Shown piece after piece: positions 1 to 5,907 of a stretch of 8,876 nucleotides of DNA. The position numbers and the translations under genes were made by a program. This DNA comes from Chthonomonas sp. UBA2391 (GTDB lineage: Bacteria; Armatimonadota; Fimbriimonadia; Fimbriimonadales; Fimbriimonadaceae). Within the stretch, counting starts at the first letter, position 1. Each line of letters starts with the position of its first letter. The notes below the pieces were generated by a model that made no database searches, was not told the DNA's origin, and saw only the letters and a program-made list of their open reading frames with translations. The stretch lies in contig DDSL01000046.1 of assembly GCA_002343825.1 (NCBI GenBank), forward strand, positions 15,440-24,315, given 5' to 3'.

Positions 1-243
1 GCCCCCGACTTGGATCCGATCGGGAAAGAGCTGGGCGAGCCTGGCGACGATCGTGCCGTTCGCGGGCCTTCCGGTCCGCGCGCCATCGAGATCGACGACA
101 TGGACGCGCTCGGCACCGGCCTCGATGAACTCGCGTGCCACCGCCTCGGGGGAGCTGCCGTACACGGTCGCCCGAGCATAATCGCCTTGGTAGAGTCGCA
201 CGCACTGCCCACCCAAGAGGTCGATCGCCGGAATCAGTTCCAT
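1..243 (-). CDS. hisA: HisA, phosphoribosylformimino-AICAR isomerase, N-terminal part
   Basis: This is the first 81 codons of HisA, the cytoplasmic (beta/alpha)8-barrel enzyme that isomerises ProFAR to PRFAR in histidine biosynthesis. The protein opens MELIPAIDLLGGQCVRLYQG, the family's first barrel strand and loop, with the expected catalytic aspartate at position 8. It continues with the VHVVDLDGA strand around residues 48-56 and ends in QVGG near residue 81, also a conserved barrel motif. The second catalytic aspartate and the rest of the barrel lie beyond the left edge. The ATG at 241-243 overlaps the last codons of hisH by 10 bases, so translation is probably coupled. A GGAG about 11 bases upstream, inside hisH, is a distant ribosome-site candidate. 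A bifunctional PriA-type enzyme cannot be excluded from the N-terminus alone, but HisA is much more likely in this context. Confidence 0.95.
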   Translation of the reverse strand, partial: MELIPAIDLLGGQCVRLYQGDYARATVYGSSPEAVAREFIEAGAERVHVVDLDGARTGRPANGTIVARLAQLFPDRIQVGG

Positions 244-839
244 CGGAGGAAGTTCTCCAGGATTCGCAGTCCGGCCGCCCCGCTCTTCTCGGGGTGAAAC
301 TGACAACCCCATACGTTGTCGCGCTGGACCGCGGCGACAAACTCCATCCCGTGGCGACTCATCGCCGCGACATCGGAGCGCTCGGCCGCCACACAGTGAT
401 AGGAGTGCACGAAGTAGACCTGTTCGCCGGGTTCGATCCCTTGCAGCATCGGTGAACTGAACTGCGTGGCACCGTGGGGTGGATGGAGCTCGTTCCAGCC
501 GATGTGGGGAATCTTGACGCCTTCTCCGGGCAGTCTCACGACTCTCCCCGCAAGCAATCCAAGGCCGCCGAAACGGCCATGCTCCTCTCCCTCCTCGAAC
601 AGAAGCTGCTGGCCCAAGCATATCCCGAGGACCGGACGGCCGCTGCGCGCGAACGCGGCGATCGATTCGGCCCGCGATCCGAGCGCAGCCATGGCCGCAC
701 CGAACGCTCCAACCCCGGGAAGAATGAGCCTCGAAGCATCGGCGAGGTCTTGCTCTCGACGGCACTCATGACCCAGGTGCCTCAACGCCTTCTCGACCGA
801 GGCGAGGTTCCCCATGCCGTAATCGAGCACGACGGTCAA
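234..839 (-). CDS. hisH: HisH, glutamine amidotransferase subunit of imidazole glycerol phosphate synthase
   Basis: HisH hydrolyses glutamine and passes ammonia to HisF, which makes imidazole glycerol phosphate and AICAR. The 201-residue length is normal for the family. The class I amidotransferase triad is visible: the nucleophile Cys74 in GICLGQQ, and His182 and Glu184 in FHPEKS. The oxyanion-region motif PGVGAF is at 41-46, and the N-terminal strand reads VVLDYGMGNL. I chose the TTG at 837-839 because it places this strand right at the N-terminus, as in other HisH proteins. Its TTG also overlaps the hisB stop as TTGA. The frame stays open upstream to 998, but that stretch lies inside hisB and is not HisH-like. 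The 3' end overlaps hisA. The partner hisF is not in the window; it probably follows hisA beyond the left edge. Confidence 0.95.
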   Translation of the reverse strand: MTVVLDYGMGNLASVEKALRHLGHECRREQDLADASRLILPGVGAFGAAMAALGSRAESIAAFARSGRPVLGICLGQQLLFEEGEEHGRFGGLGLLAGRVVRLPGEGVKIPHIGWNELHPPHGATQFSSPMLQGIEPGEQVYFVHSYHCVAAERSDVAAMSRHGMEFVAAVQRDNVWGCQFHPEKSGAAGLRILENFLRWN

Positions 840-1441
840 TCGATCTTGCCTTTGGTCGACGGCGTTCCGCGCCGTTCGCTTCGACGGGTAGCGGCATGGA
901 GGGCCATCCCGAATCCCTTGAACACGGCCTCGCAGAGATGGTGGTCGTTCTCGCCGGCAAGACGCCGAATGTGGAGCGTGATGCCCGCATGCTGACACAA
1001 CCCACGGAAGAACTCGGCGACGTTCTCGGTCGACATCTGCCCCAGCCGGTCGCGGGTGAACGGCAGATCCCCATGGAACCTGCCCCGCCCCGACATATCC
1101 AGCGCGACCAGCACCAGCGCGTCATCCATCGCGGTGTGGTTGGAGGCGTAACGTTCGATCGGCTCGCTGTCTTCAAGGGCGCGAGCGATCGCCTTACCGA
1201 TCACGATGCCGACGTCCTCGACCGTATGGTGATCGTCGACAAGCAGATCGCCTTCGGCATGAACGCCGAGGTCGAAGTGCCCGTGGAACGCCATGAGTTC
1301 GAGCATATGGTCGAAGAACTCGATGCCGGTGCCGATATCCTGGCGGGTTCCGCCGTCGAGGTCGATCACGACATGGACGCGTGTCTCGCGCGTCTCTCGA
1401 TCCAACTCCGCGTAGCGAACCCCGGGGGCACCTTTACTCAT
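836..1441 (-). CDS. hisB: HisB, imidazoleglycerol-phosphate dehydratase (monofunctional)
   Basis: HisB dehydrates imidazole glycerol phosphate to imidazole acetol phosphate, using a Mn-containing 24-mer in the cytoplasm. The 201 residues correspond to the dehydratase alone; the histidinol-phosphatase domain found in enterobacterial HisB is absent. Metal-binding motifs are intact: FFDHML at 42-47, HHTVED at 71-76 and NDHH at 165-168, followed by EAVFKGFG. The C-terminal PSTKGKID is the typical family ending. One segment is slightly unusual: around 98-108 it reads YASNHTAMDDA where most homologues have RYG...PMDEA. The gene is first in the hisB-hisH-hisA cluster and diverges from trpA. A TATAAC hexamer lies exactly 6 bases before the ATG and no purine-rich ribosome site is present, so the message may be leaderless. 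The phosphatase missing here is probably supplied by the HisN-type gene at 2620-3369. Confidence 0.96.
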   Translation of the reverse strand: MSKGAPGVRYAELDRETRETRVHVVIDLDGGTRQDIGTGIEFFDHMLELMAFHGHFDLGVHAEGDLLVDDHHTVEDVGIVIGKAIARALEDSEPIERYASNHTAMDDALVLVALDMSGRGRFHGDLPFTRDRLGQMSTENVAEFFRGLCQHAGITLHIRRLAGENDHHLCEAVFKGFGMALHAATRRSERRGTPSTKGKID

Positions 1442-1447
1442 GGGGAG

Positions 1448-1453
1448 GTTATA
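1448..1453 (-). promoter_or_regulatory. -10-like hexamer TATAAC in front of hisB
   Basis: On the minus strand TATAAC matches the sigma70 -10 consensus at 5 of 6 positions and is followed by CTCCCC and then the hisB ATG. With the usual 6-base gap between -10 and start site, transcription would begin at the A of the ATG. I see no convincing -35 box 17-18 bases upstream. The C-rich gap contains no ribosome site. This is an inference from position and sequence only. Confidence 0.5.
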
Positions 1454-1479
1454 CCGTCCGGCGTTCGCGACCTTTCGTG

Positions 1480-1485
1480 CACAAT
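1480..1485 (+). promoter_or_regulatory. Weak -10-like hexamer CACAAT in front of trpA
   Basis: CACAAT matches the -10 consensus at 4 of 6 positions and lies 7 bases before the trpA GTG. There is no recognisable -35 box and no Shine-Dalgarno sequence between it and the start. It sits inside the 51-base gap shared with hisB, so a promoter for the rightward operon is expected around here. This exact hexamer is only a candidate. Confidence 0.25.
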
Positions 1486-1492
1486 CTGCCCG

Positions 1493-2305
1493 GTGTCACG
1501 CATTGCCACAAGATTCCACGCGCTTCGCGAGCGGGGTGAGAAGGCGCTCATCCCGTTCGTCGTCGCGGGCGATCCCGCCCTGGATCAACTTCCAGCGATT
1601 CTCGAGACCCTCGCCGAGGCCGGTGCGGACCTCATTGAGGTCGGGATCCCGTTCAGTGATCCGATCGCCGATGGTCCGACCATCCAGGCGGCGAGTCAGC
1701 GCGCGCTCGATCGCGGGGTCCAGCCTCCGGCCGTGCTCGATGGCATCGCGCGGTGGTCCGAATCCGCCGGAGAGGATCGTCCCGCCCTGGTGCTCATGGG
1801 CTACTACAACCCGATCCTGCGCTGGGGCCTCGGCGCGTTCGCCGAAGCCGCCCGCGCAGCGGGTGCCGACGGCACCATCGTCAGCGACCTCACCCCCGAG
1901 GAATCCGACGACTGGATCGCGGCAAGCCGCGCGTCCGGGCTCGATACCGTCTTCCTCGCCGCTCCGACGTCGACGGACGAACGACTCGACATCGTCTGCG
2001 CGCGAGCGACCGGGTTCGTTTATGCGATCTCGCGCACAGGTGTGACCGGGGCGACGGCCGCTGTCCCCGAAGAAGTCCGCGGTCTCGTCGGTCGTGTTCA
2101 CGCGCGCACCTCGGTGCCGGTCGCGGTTGGGTTCGGAATCAGGACCCCGGAGCAGGTCGGAATGGTCTGCGAGGCCGCGGAGGGTGCCGTGGTCGGAAGC
2201 GCGCTTGTCGACCTGCTGGCCGCAGAGTGGCAGGACGGTGCCGGCCGGAACCAGGTGCTCGAAGCGGTGCGCCGCTTGAAGACCGCCACCCGTTTATCAA
2301 GATGA
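1493..2305 (+). CDS. trpA: TrpA, tryptophan synthase alpha subunit
   Basis: TrpA cleaves indole-3-glycerol phosphate to indole and glyceraldehyde 3-phosphate and channels indole to TrpB. With the GTG start at 1493 the protein has 270 residues, the usual length. The catalytic residues fall at the textbook positions, Glu49 and Asp60, within EVGIPFSDPIADGPTIQ. Phosphate-binding and barrel motifs follow: YAISRTGVTGA, VPVAVGFGI and GAVVGSAL. I chose GTG 1493 because the protein then begins MSRIATRF, the standard TrpA N-terminus; the longer open frame upstream is antisense to hisB. No Shine-Dalgarno precedes the start. The stop overlaps the next gene's ATG as ATGA. trpB, normally directly upstream of trpA, is not adjacent on either side. 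Confidence 0.96.
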   Translation: MSRIATRFHALRERGEKALIPFVVAGDPALDQLPAILETLAEAGADLIEVGIPFSDPIADGPTIQAASQRALDRGVQPPAVLDGIARWSESAGEDRPALVLMGYYNPILRWGLGAFAEAARAAGADGTIVSDLTPEESDDWIAASRASGLDTVFLAAPTSTDERLDIVCARATGFVYAISRTGVTGATAAVPEEVRGLVGRVHARTSVPVAVGFGIRTPEQVGMVCEAAEGAVVGSALVDLLAAEWQDGAGRNQVLEAVRRLKTATRLSR

Positions 2306-2574
2306 GGCGCAGCTACCGGATTGGGTCGACCGAGACGGAAGCGCTCGGGATGCTGTACGAGCAGATGCTTCGCGAGGCTGGGTTCAAGGTCCTGTGCGAA
2401 CGTGGGGGCGACGTGGCGTTGACCCTGGCCGGAGCGTGTACGCTCTGGTTACTCGATCCCACCCCGCTTTGGCACGAGAGCCATGTCGAACTGCTCCACG
2501 AGATTCTCGGCGAAAACGCCTATCGCGAAGGCATCGATCTCGCGGTGACTGCGGCAAAGACCGCTTCGGAATAG
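2302..2574 (+). CDS. Small conserved-looking protein of unknown function, 90 residues
   Basis: I do not recognise this protein with confidence. It is soluble-looking, with no signal peptide or membrane segment. The visible layout is a short basic N-terminus (MRRSYRIGST), a helix around 11-27 (ETEALGMLYEQMLREAGF), strands around 28-34 and 46-52, and a C-terminal helix rich in acidic residues and histidines around 57-70. The helix-then-strand order, with LREAGFKVLCE followed by LWLLDP, loosely recalls the small DUF2007-type 'putative signal-transducing' fold, but the similarity is weak. The ATG at 2302 overlaps the trpA stop as ATGA, which fixes the start and argues for coupled translation. Codon and base use match the neighbours. 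A 45-base gap separates it from the HisN-type gene; I see no terminator in that gap. Confidence 0.75.
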   Translation: MRRSYRIGSTETEALGMLYEQMLREAGFKVLCERGGDVALTLAGACTLWLLDPTPLWHESHVELLHEILGENAYREGIDLAVTAAKTASE

Positions 2575-2619
2575 TCGGGCCGTGCAAAACCTGGGCCGAG
2601 CCTGCCAAAACTCACGAGC

Positions 2620-3369
2620 ATGTCGCCGCGATTGGAGTTTGCGATCGAGACCGCCTACCGAGCCGGCCGCCTGACGTTGGGCCTGTTCCAGACGGGTACG
2701 CCTATTCACTTCAAGGCCGACGACTCGCCGGTCACGGAAGCCGATCGGCAGGCCGAACGACTCATCCGCGATGCGATCGCCGCACACTACCCCGGTGAAG
2801 CCATTCTCGGCGAAGAGGAGGGCCTGACTGGGGCCGGGGACACCCGGTGGGTTCTCGATCCGATCGACGGGACCAAGTCCTTTGTGTCCGGGGTCCCTCT
2901 GTTCTCGACCCTCCTCAGCTTCGAAGAGGGTGGGGTTCCGGTCCTGGGTGTGGTCGTCCTACCAGCCCTGAACGAGGTCTTCGCGGCGGAGCGTGGCGGT
3001 GGGTCGACATGGAATGGACGGCCTTGCCGCGTTCGATCGGCGGAGAGCCTCGATCGTGCGACCATCGCGACTGGCAGCGCATCCGGCTTTCGCGCAACCG
3101 GACGCTGGGACGGTCTCGGCCGTCTGAGCGATTCCGGCCCCGTTCTCCGCACATGGGGGGATGCGTACGGTCACATGCTCGTCGCTTCCGGCAGAATCGA
3201 CGCGATGGTCGATCCGATCGTCGAGCGCTGGGATCTCTCCGCCGTCGCAGTCATCGTCGAGGAAGCGGGTGGCCGGTTCACGGACTTCGATGGGCGCTCT
3301 GGCATCCACCGTGAGGCGATCAGCTCGACGCCCGAGATTCATCGCGCGGTGTTGGAGGCGTTCCAGTGA
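2620..3369 (+). CDS. hisN: Inositol-monophosphatase-family enzyme, probable histidinol-phosphatase HisN
   Basis: This is a Mg-dependent phosphatase of the IMPase/FIG superfamily, 249 residues. The metal-binding set is complete: Glu65/Glu66 in GEEEG, Asp80 and Asp83 in DPIDGT (80-85), and Asp205 in RWDLSAVA. The stretch after DPIDGT reads KSFVSGVPLFSTLL, and the second half has GDAYGHMLVASGRIDAMVDP. Both resemble HisN-type histidinol-phosphatases more than SuhB or CysQ, though that is from memory of the family. HisN converts histidinol phosphate to histidinol. The nearby hisB lacks a phosphatase domain, which makes this assignment more likely. A generic inositol-1-phosphatase is the main alternative. 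The ATG at 2620 gives the normal N-terminus, but no strong ribosome site precedes it. The stop overlaps the ruvX start as GTGA. Confidence 0.8.
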   Translation: MSPRLEFAIETAYRAGRLTLGLFQTGTPIHFKADDSPVTEADRQAERLIRDAIAAHYPGEAILGEEEGLTGAGDTRWVLDPIDGTKSFVSGVPLFSTLLSFEEGGVPVLGVVVLPALNEVFAAERGGGSTWNGRPCRVRSAESLDRATIATGSASGFRATGRWDGLGRLSDSGPVLRTWGDAYGHMLVASGRIDAMVDPIVERWDLSAVAVIVEEAGGRFTDFDGRSGIHREAISSTPEIHRAVLEAFQ

Positions 3370-3794
3370 GACTGCTTGGCGTGGACTGGGGTTCGCGCCG
3401 CATCGGGTTTGCCGTCGGCGAGCTCGAAGTCGGTGTCGCATCGCCTCGGACCCCGCTCCCCGCGTCGGGATCGCTCCAAACCGATGCCTCCCGAATCGCC
3501 GCGATGGCTGCGGTGGAGGAAGTCGAGCGAATCGTCATCGGTTTGCCCGTTCAACCCGACCCGGAGGGCGACCCTCGACAGCAGCGCTTGTGTCGAACGC
3601 TCGCCGACAAGCTCCGCGCTCAGGGACTGGACGTCGCCCTCGTCGACGAGAGCCTGACCTCGGTCGAGGCGGAGGCCAACCTGCGAACCACCGGGGAGCC
3701 CGCCGCACACCGACGCCGACGCCGCGATGGTGAGGCCGCCTGCTTGATCCTCGAGCGCTACTTTTCCGAGTCCCAAGACGAGGAAAAGCGTTGA
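3366..3794 (+). CDS. ruvX: RuvX/YqgF family RNase H-fold protein
   Basis: RuvX (YqgF) is a small RNase H-fold protein linked to pre-16S rRNA maturation and, in some bacteria, Holliday junction cleavage. The 142 residues match the family. The first strand motif GVDWGSRRIGFAVG contains Asp7, the second motif GLPVQPDPEGDP lies at 59-70, DESLTS with Glu95 at 94-99, and the last acidic residue Asp121 in RRRDGEAACLIL. These are the expected active-site positions. The GTG at 3366 overlaps the hisN stop as GTGA, and the 3' end overlaps mltG as TTGA. The start cannot move downstream without losing the first motif. Placement directly before mltG is a common bacterial arrangement. Confidence 0.93.
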   Translation: MRLLGVDWGSRRIGFAVGELEVGVASPRTPLPASGSLQTDASRIAAMAAVEEVERIVIGLPVQPDPEGDPRQQRLCRTLADKLRAQGLDVALVDESLTSVEAEANLRTTGEPAAHRRRRRDGEAACLILERYFSESQDEEKR

Positions 3795-4807
3795 TCCGCA
3801 AGCGGCGTTGGCCACGCCGTCTGGCGTGGACGGTGCTCTTCCTGGTCGGCATGCTCGGCGGAGCGGGATGGCACGTCCGAAGCAGTTTGGATCCGACGCC
3901 CCCGGGGCCGGAGCGGTACTACATCGTGACGGAGCCGAAGCGGTTCGGCGCGTTGCTCGTCGATCTGGAACAGGCTGGTATCGTTCGCAACGCCAAGGTC
4001 GCGAGTTGGTGGGCGCGATACCGCGACATCGGTCATCCCGTCGCGAAGGGCACTTATCGCATCGCCCCCGGCGTGACCCTTGAGCAGATCTCGACGGCGT
4101 TCAAAGCCCCTCTGCGCCAGATGGTGCGTATCCCGGAGGGCCGGTGGATCGCTCGAGTCGCGAAGGTCATCGACGAGAAGGAAGTCGCCTCGGCCGAGGA
4201 CTACATCGCCGCCGCCCACGATCCCCAGGCGTACCGGGAGAACCTCTCGTTTCCCTTGCCGAAAGCAAGCCTGGAGGGCTACCTCTTTCCCGATACCTAT
4301 GACCTCCCCCCCCTCCTTGGTGCCGATGCGACGGTCCGAAGACAGCTTCAGACCTTCGAGAAGAAAGTCGTCGGTACGCTCGGACGTCGGAAGGACTTGC
4401 ATCGGTTGGTGATCATCGCTTCGATGGTCGAGGCCGAGACCGCGCTCGACCGCGAAAGACCGATCGTGGCCGGCGTCATCATGAATCGCCTGAAGAAAGG
4501 GATGACGCTCGACATCGATGCGACGGTGCTGTACGCCCTCCAGGAGTGGAAGGAGCCCGGACCCGGTGTTGTCAAGACCGTCCAATCGCCCTACAATACG
4601 TACTTGAATGCGGGCCTTCCGCCAGGTCCGATCTGCTCCCCCGGCCTCGCAAGCCTCAAGGCAGCGGCCCAACCGGCGAAGCACCCCTACCTGTACTATG
4701 TGGCAATGCCGGATAAGTCTCACTTGTTCAGCACAAACTATGACGATCATCGCGCCAACATCCGAAAGAGTCGGGCCGCATTTGCGGCTTCGCGGGGAGA
4801 CCGATGA
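3791..4807 (+). CDS. mltG: MltG (YceG), endolytic murein transglycosylase
   Basis: MltG is an inner-membrane lytic transglycosylase that cuts nascent glycan strands and is thought to terminate peptidoglycan chain growth. This 338-residue protein has a basic N-terminus (residues 1-10), one membrane anchor at about 11-28, an extracytoplasmic LysM-like region (about 41-115) and the YceG catalytic domain. The catalytic glutamate is Glu214 in ASMVEAET. Other family motifs are LEGYLFPDTY at 161-170, IMNRL near 230 and SPYNTYLNAGLPPGPI from 266. I chose the TTG at 3791, which overlaps the ruvX stop as TTGA, because it gives the positively charged segment before the anchor. The stop overlaps the next start as ATGA, so ruvX, mltG and the fusion gene appear translationally coupled. 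Confidence 0.94.
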   Translation: MIRKRRWPRRLAWTVLFLVGMLGGAGWHVRSSLDPTPPGPERYYIVTEPKRFGALLVDLEQAGIVRNAKVASWWARYRDIGHPVAKGTYRIAPGVTLEQISTAFKAPLRQMVRIPEGRWIARVAKVIDEKEVASAEDYIAAAHDPQAYRENLSFPLPKASLEGYLFPDTYDLPPLLGADATVRRQLQTFEKKVVGTLGRRKDLHRLVIIASMVEAETALDRERPIVAGVIMNRLKKGMTLDIDATVLYALQEWKEPGPGVVKTVQSPYNTYLNAGLPPGPICSPGLASLKAAAQPAKHPYLYYVAMPDKSHLFSTNYDDHRANIRKSRAAFAASRGDR

Positions 4808-5907
4808 GCTTCCGAACAGGTAAGTTTGAGCGAACAGAGCTGAAGAAATCACTTCAGAAATTCTGCCCGATTCAGTCGGTCGCCACCCTCTCCGAGGTCG
4901 ATCTGGCTGCGCTCCACGCAACCGGCAAGAAGCTGATCCTGATCGATGTCGACAACACAATGCTCCCGTGGCGCGAGGAGGACATCCCTCCGAGCACGAT
5001 CGAGTGGCTAGCTACGGGCAAGAACCTCGGGCTCGACTTCTGCATCGTCAGCAATACCCGCAACGTCGAGCGCCTCACTCGGCTCTCGAAGGCGATGGGC
5101 ATCGGCTTTGTGCGGGATAAGTTCAAGCCGAGCCGCCAAATGTTTCTCAAAGCGTGTGAGCAGCGAGGCATTTCCCTCGACCAGGCGGTCATGATCGGCG
5201 ACCAAGTGTTGACCGATATCCTCGGCGCCAACCGCACCGGAATCGACGCCATCCTCGTCCAACCGATGTCGAAGCGTGAATTCGTGGGCACGAAAGTGAA
5301 CCGAATCGCCGAGAAGTGGATCTTGAAGCGCCTCAACGATGTCCTCGCCAACGAAGACGACGATCTCCCGATCGTCCAGAAAACCGGCATCTTCCAACGC
5401 CGGATCGTGCGCCAATTCGCGAAGTTTGCGATCGTGGGGGGCAGTTCGTTCGTCATCGACACCGCCCTCCGCTTCTTCCTTCTGCTCTACCTTCCCTGGG
5501 GAAGCGACAAAGCGGGCTCGGTCCTCGGTCGATGGATGGTCCAGACCTTTCCCTCGGTTTTCGGATACGCGGAGAAGGTGCCGACGGAGGCGAGTGTCTT
5601 CGTCATGGCCGCCATCAGCGCCAGCGTCGCCATCCTGAACAGCTTCATCTGGAATCGGCGTTGGACCTTCAACATCCGGGGCAAGGCCGAGCGCGCGAAG
5701 CAGTTGCGCCGATTCGTCGTCGTGTCCGTGATCGGCATGCTCCTCAACACCTTGATCACGACCCTCTTCAACAAGATCGTTCCCGGTCATCCGGCCCGGA
5801 GTCTGGCGATCGCCACCGTCATCGCGACGATCGTCGTCGCGATCTGGAACTTCAGTGGGCAGCGCCTCTATGCGTTCCGGCGCCCCGAAAAACCGACCGA
5901 GGGCTAG
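4804..5907 (+). CDS. Fusion of YqeG-type HAD phosphatase and GtrA-like membrane domain
   Basis: This single 367-residue frame holds two domains. Residues 1 to about 190 are a HAD phosphatase of the YqeG/Gep4 type: motif I DVDNT at 48-52 with Asp48 and Asp50, motif II Ser83-Asn84, motif III Lys108 in KFKPS, and motif IV GDQVLTD at 132-138. Yeast Gep4 dephosphorylates phosphatidylglycerol phosphate; YqeG substrates are less certain. Residues about 201-360 look like GtrA: four predicted membrane segments (about 205-229, 262-283, 302-325, 333-352), with FAIVGGSSFVIDT, the NSFIWNRRWTF signature and WNFSGQRLYAFR. GtrA proteins are implicated in moving polyprenyl-phosphate-linked sugars across the membrane. 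The loop between segments 1 and 2 (about 30 residues) is longer than usual. The HAD part should face the cytoplasm. The gene is coupled to mltG by ATGA and no frameshift is seen. Confidence 0.88.
   Translation: MSFRTGKFERTELKKSLQKFCPIQSVATLSEVDLAALHATGKKLILIDVDNTMLPWREEDIPPSTIEWLATGKNLGLDFCIVSNTRNVERLTRLSKAMGIGFVRDKFKPSRQMFLKACEQRGISLDQAVMIGDQVLTDILGANRTGIDAILVQPMSKREFVGTKVNRIAEKWILKRLNDVLANEDDDLPIVQKTGIFQRRIVRQFAKFAIVGGSSFVIDTALRFFLLLYLPWGSDKAGSVLGRWMVQTFPSVFGYAEKVPTEASVFVMAAISASVAILNSFIWNRRWTFNIRGKAERAKQLRRFVVVSVIGMLLNTLITTLFNKIVPGHPARSLAIATVIATIVVAIWNFSGQRLYAFRRPEKPTEG

Noticed and set aside
840..998. Upstream extension of the hisH frame
   Set aside because: It lies within hisB in another frame and is not HisH-like; the TTG at 837-839 gives the normal N-terminus.
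896..1492. Long upstream extension of the trpA frame
   Set aside because: It is antisense to hisB, whose motifs are complete; TrpA homology begins at the GTG at 1493 with catalytic residues at the standard numbers.
3366..4807. CRISPR, tRNA or mobile-element signal in the operon
   Set aside because: No regularly spaced repeats, no cloverleaf-like arms, and no transposase or terminal inverted repeats were seen here or elsewhere in the window.
3758..4960. 400-codon minus-strand frame opposite mltG
   Set aside because: It is a GC-rich shadow; mltG on the plus strand has full family motifs and coupled neighbours, and the shadow is rich in Arg and Asp with no recognisable domain.
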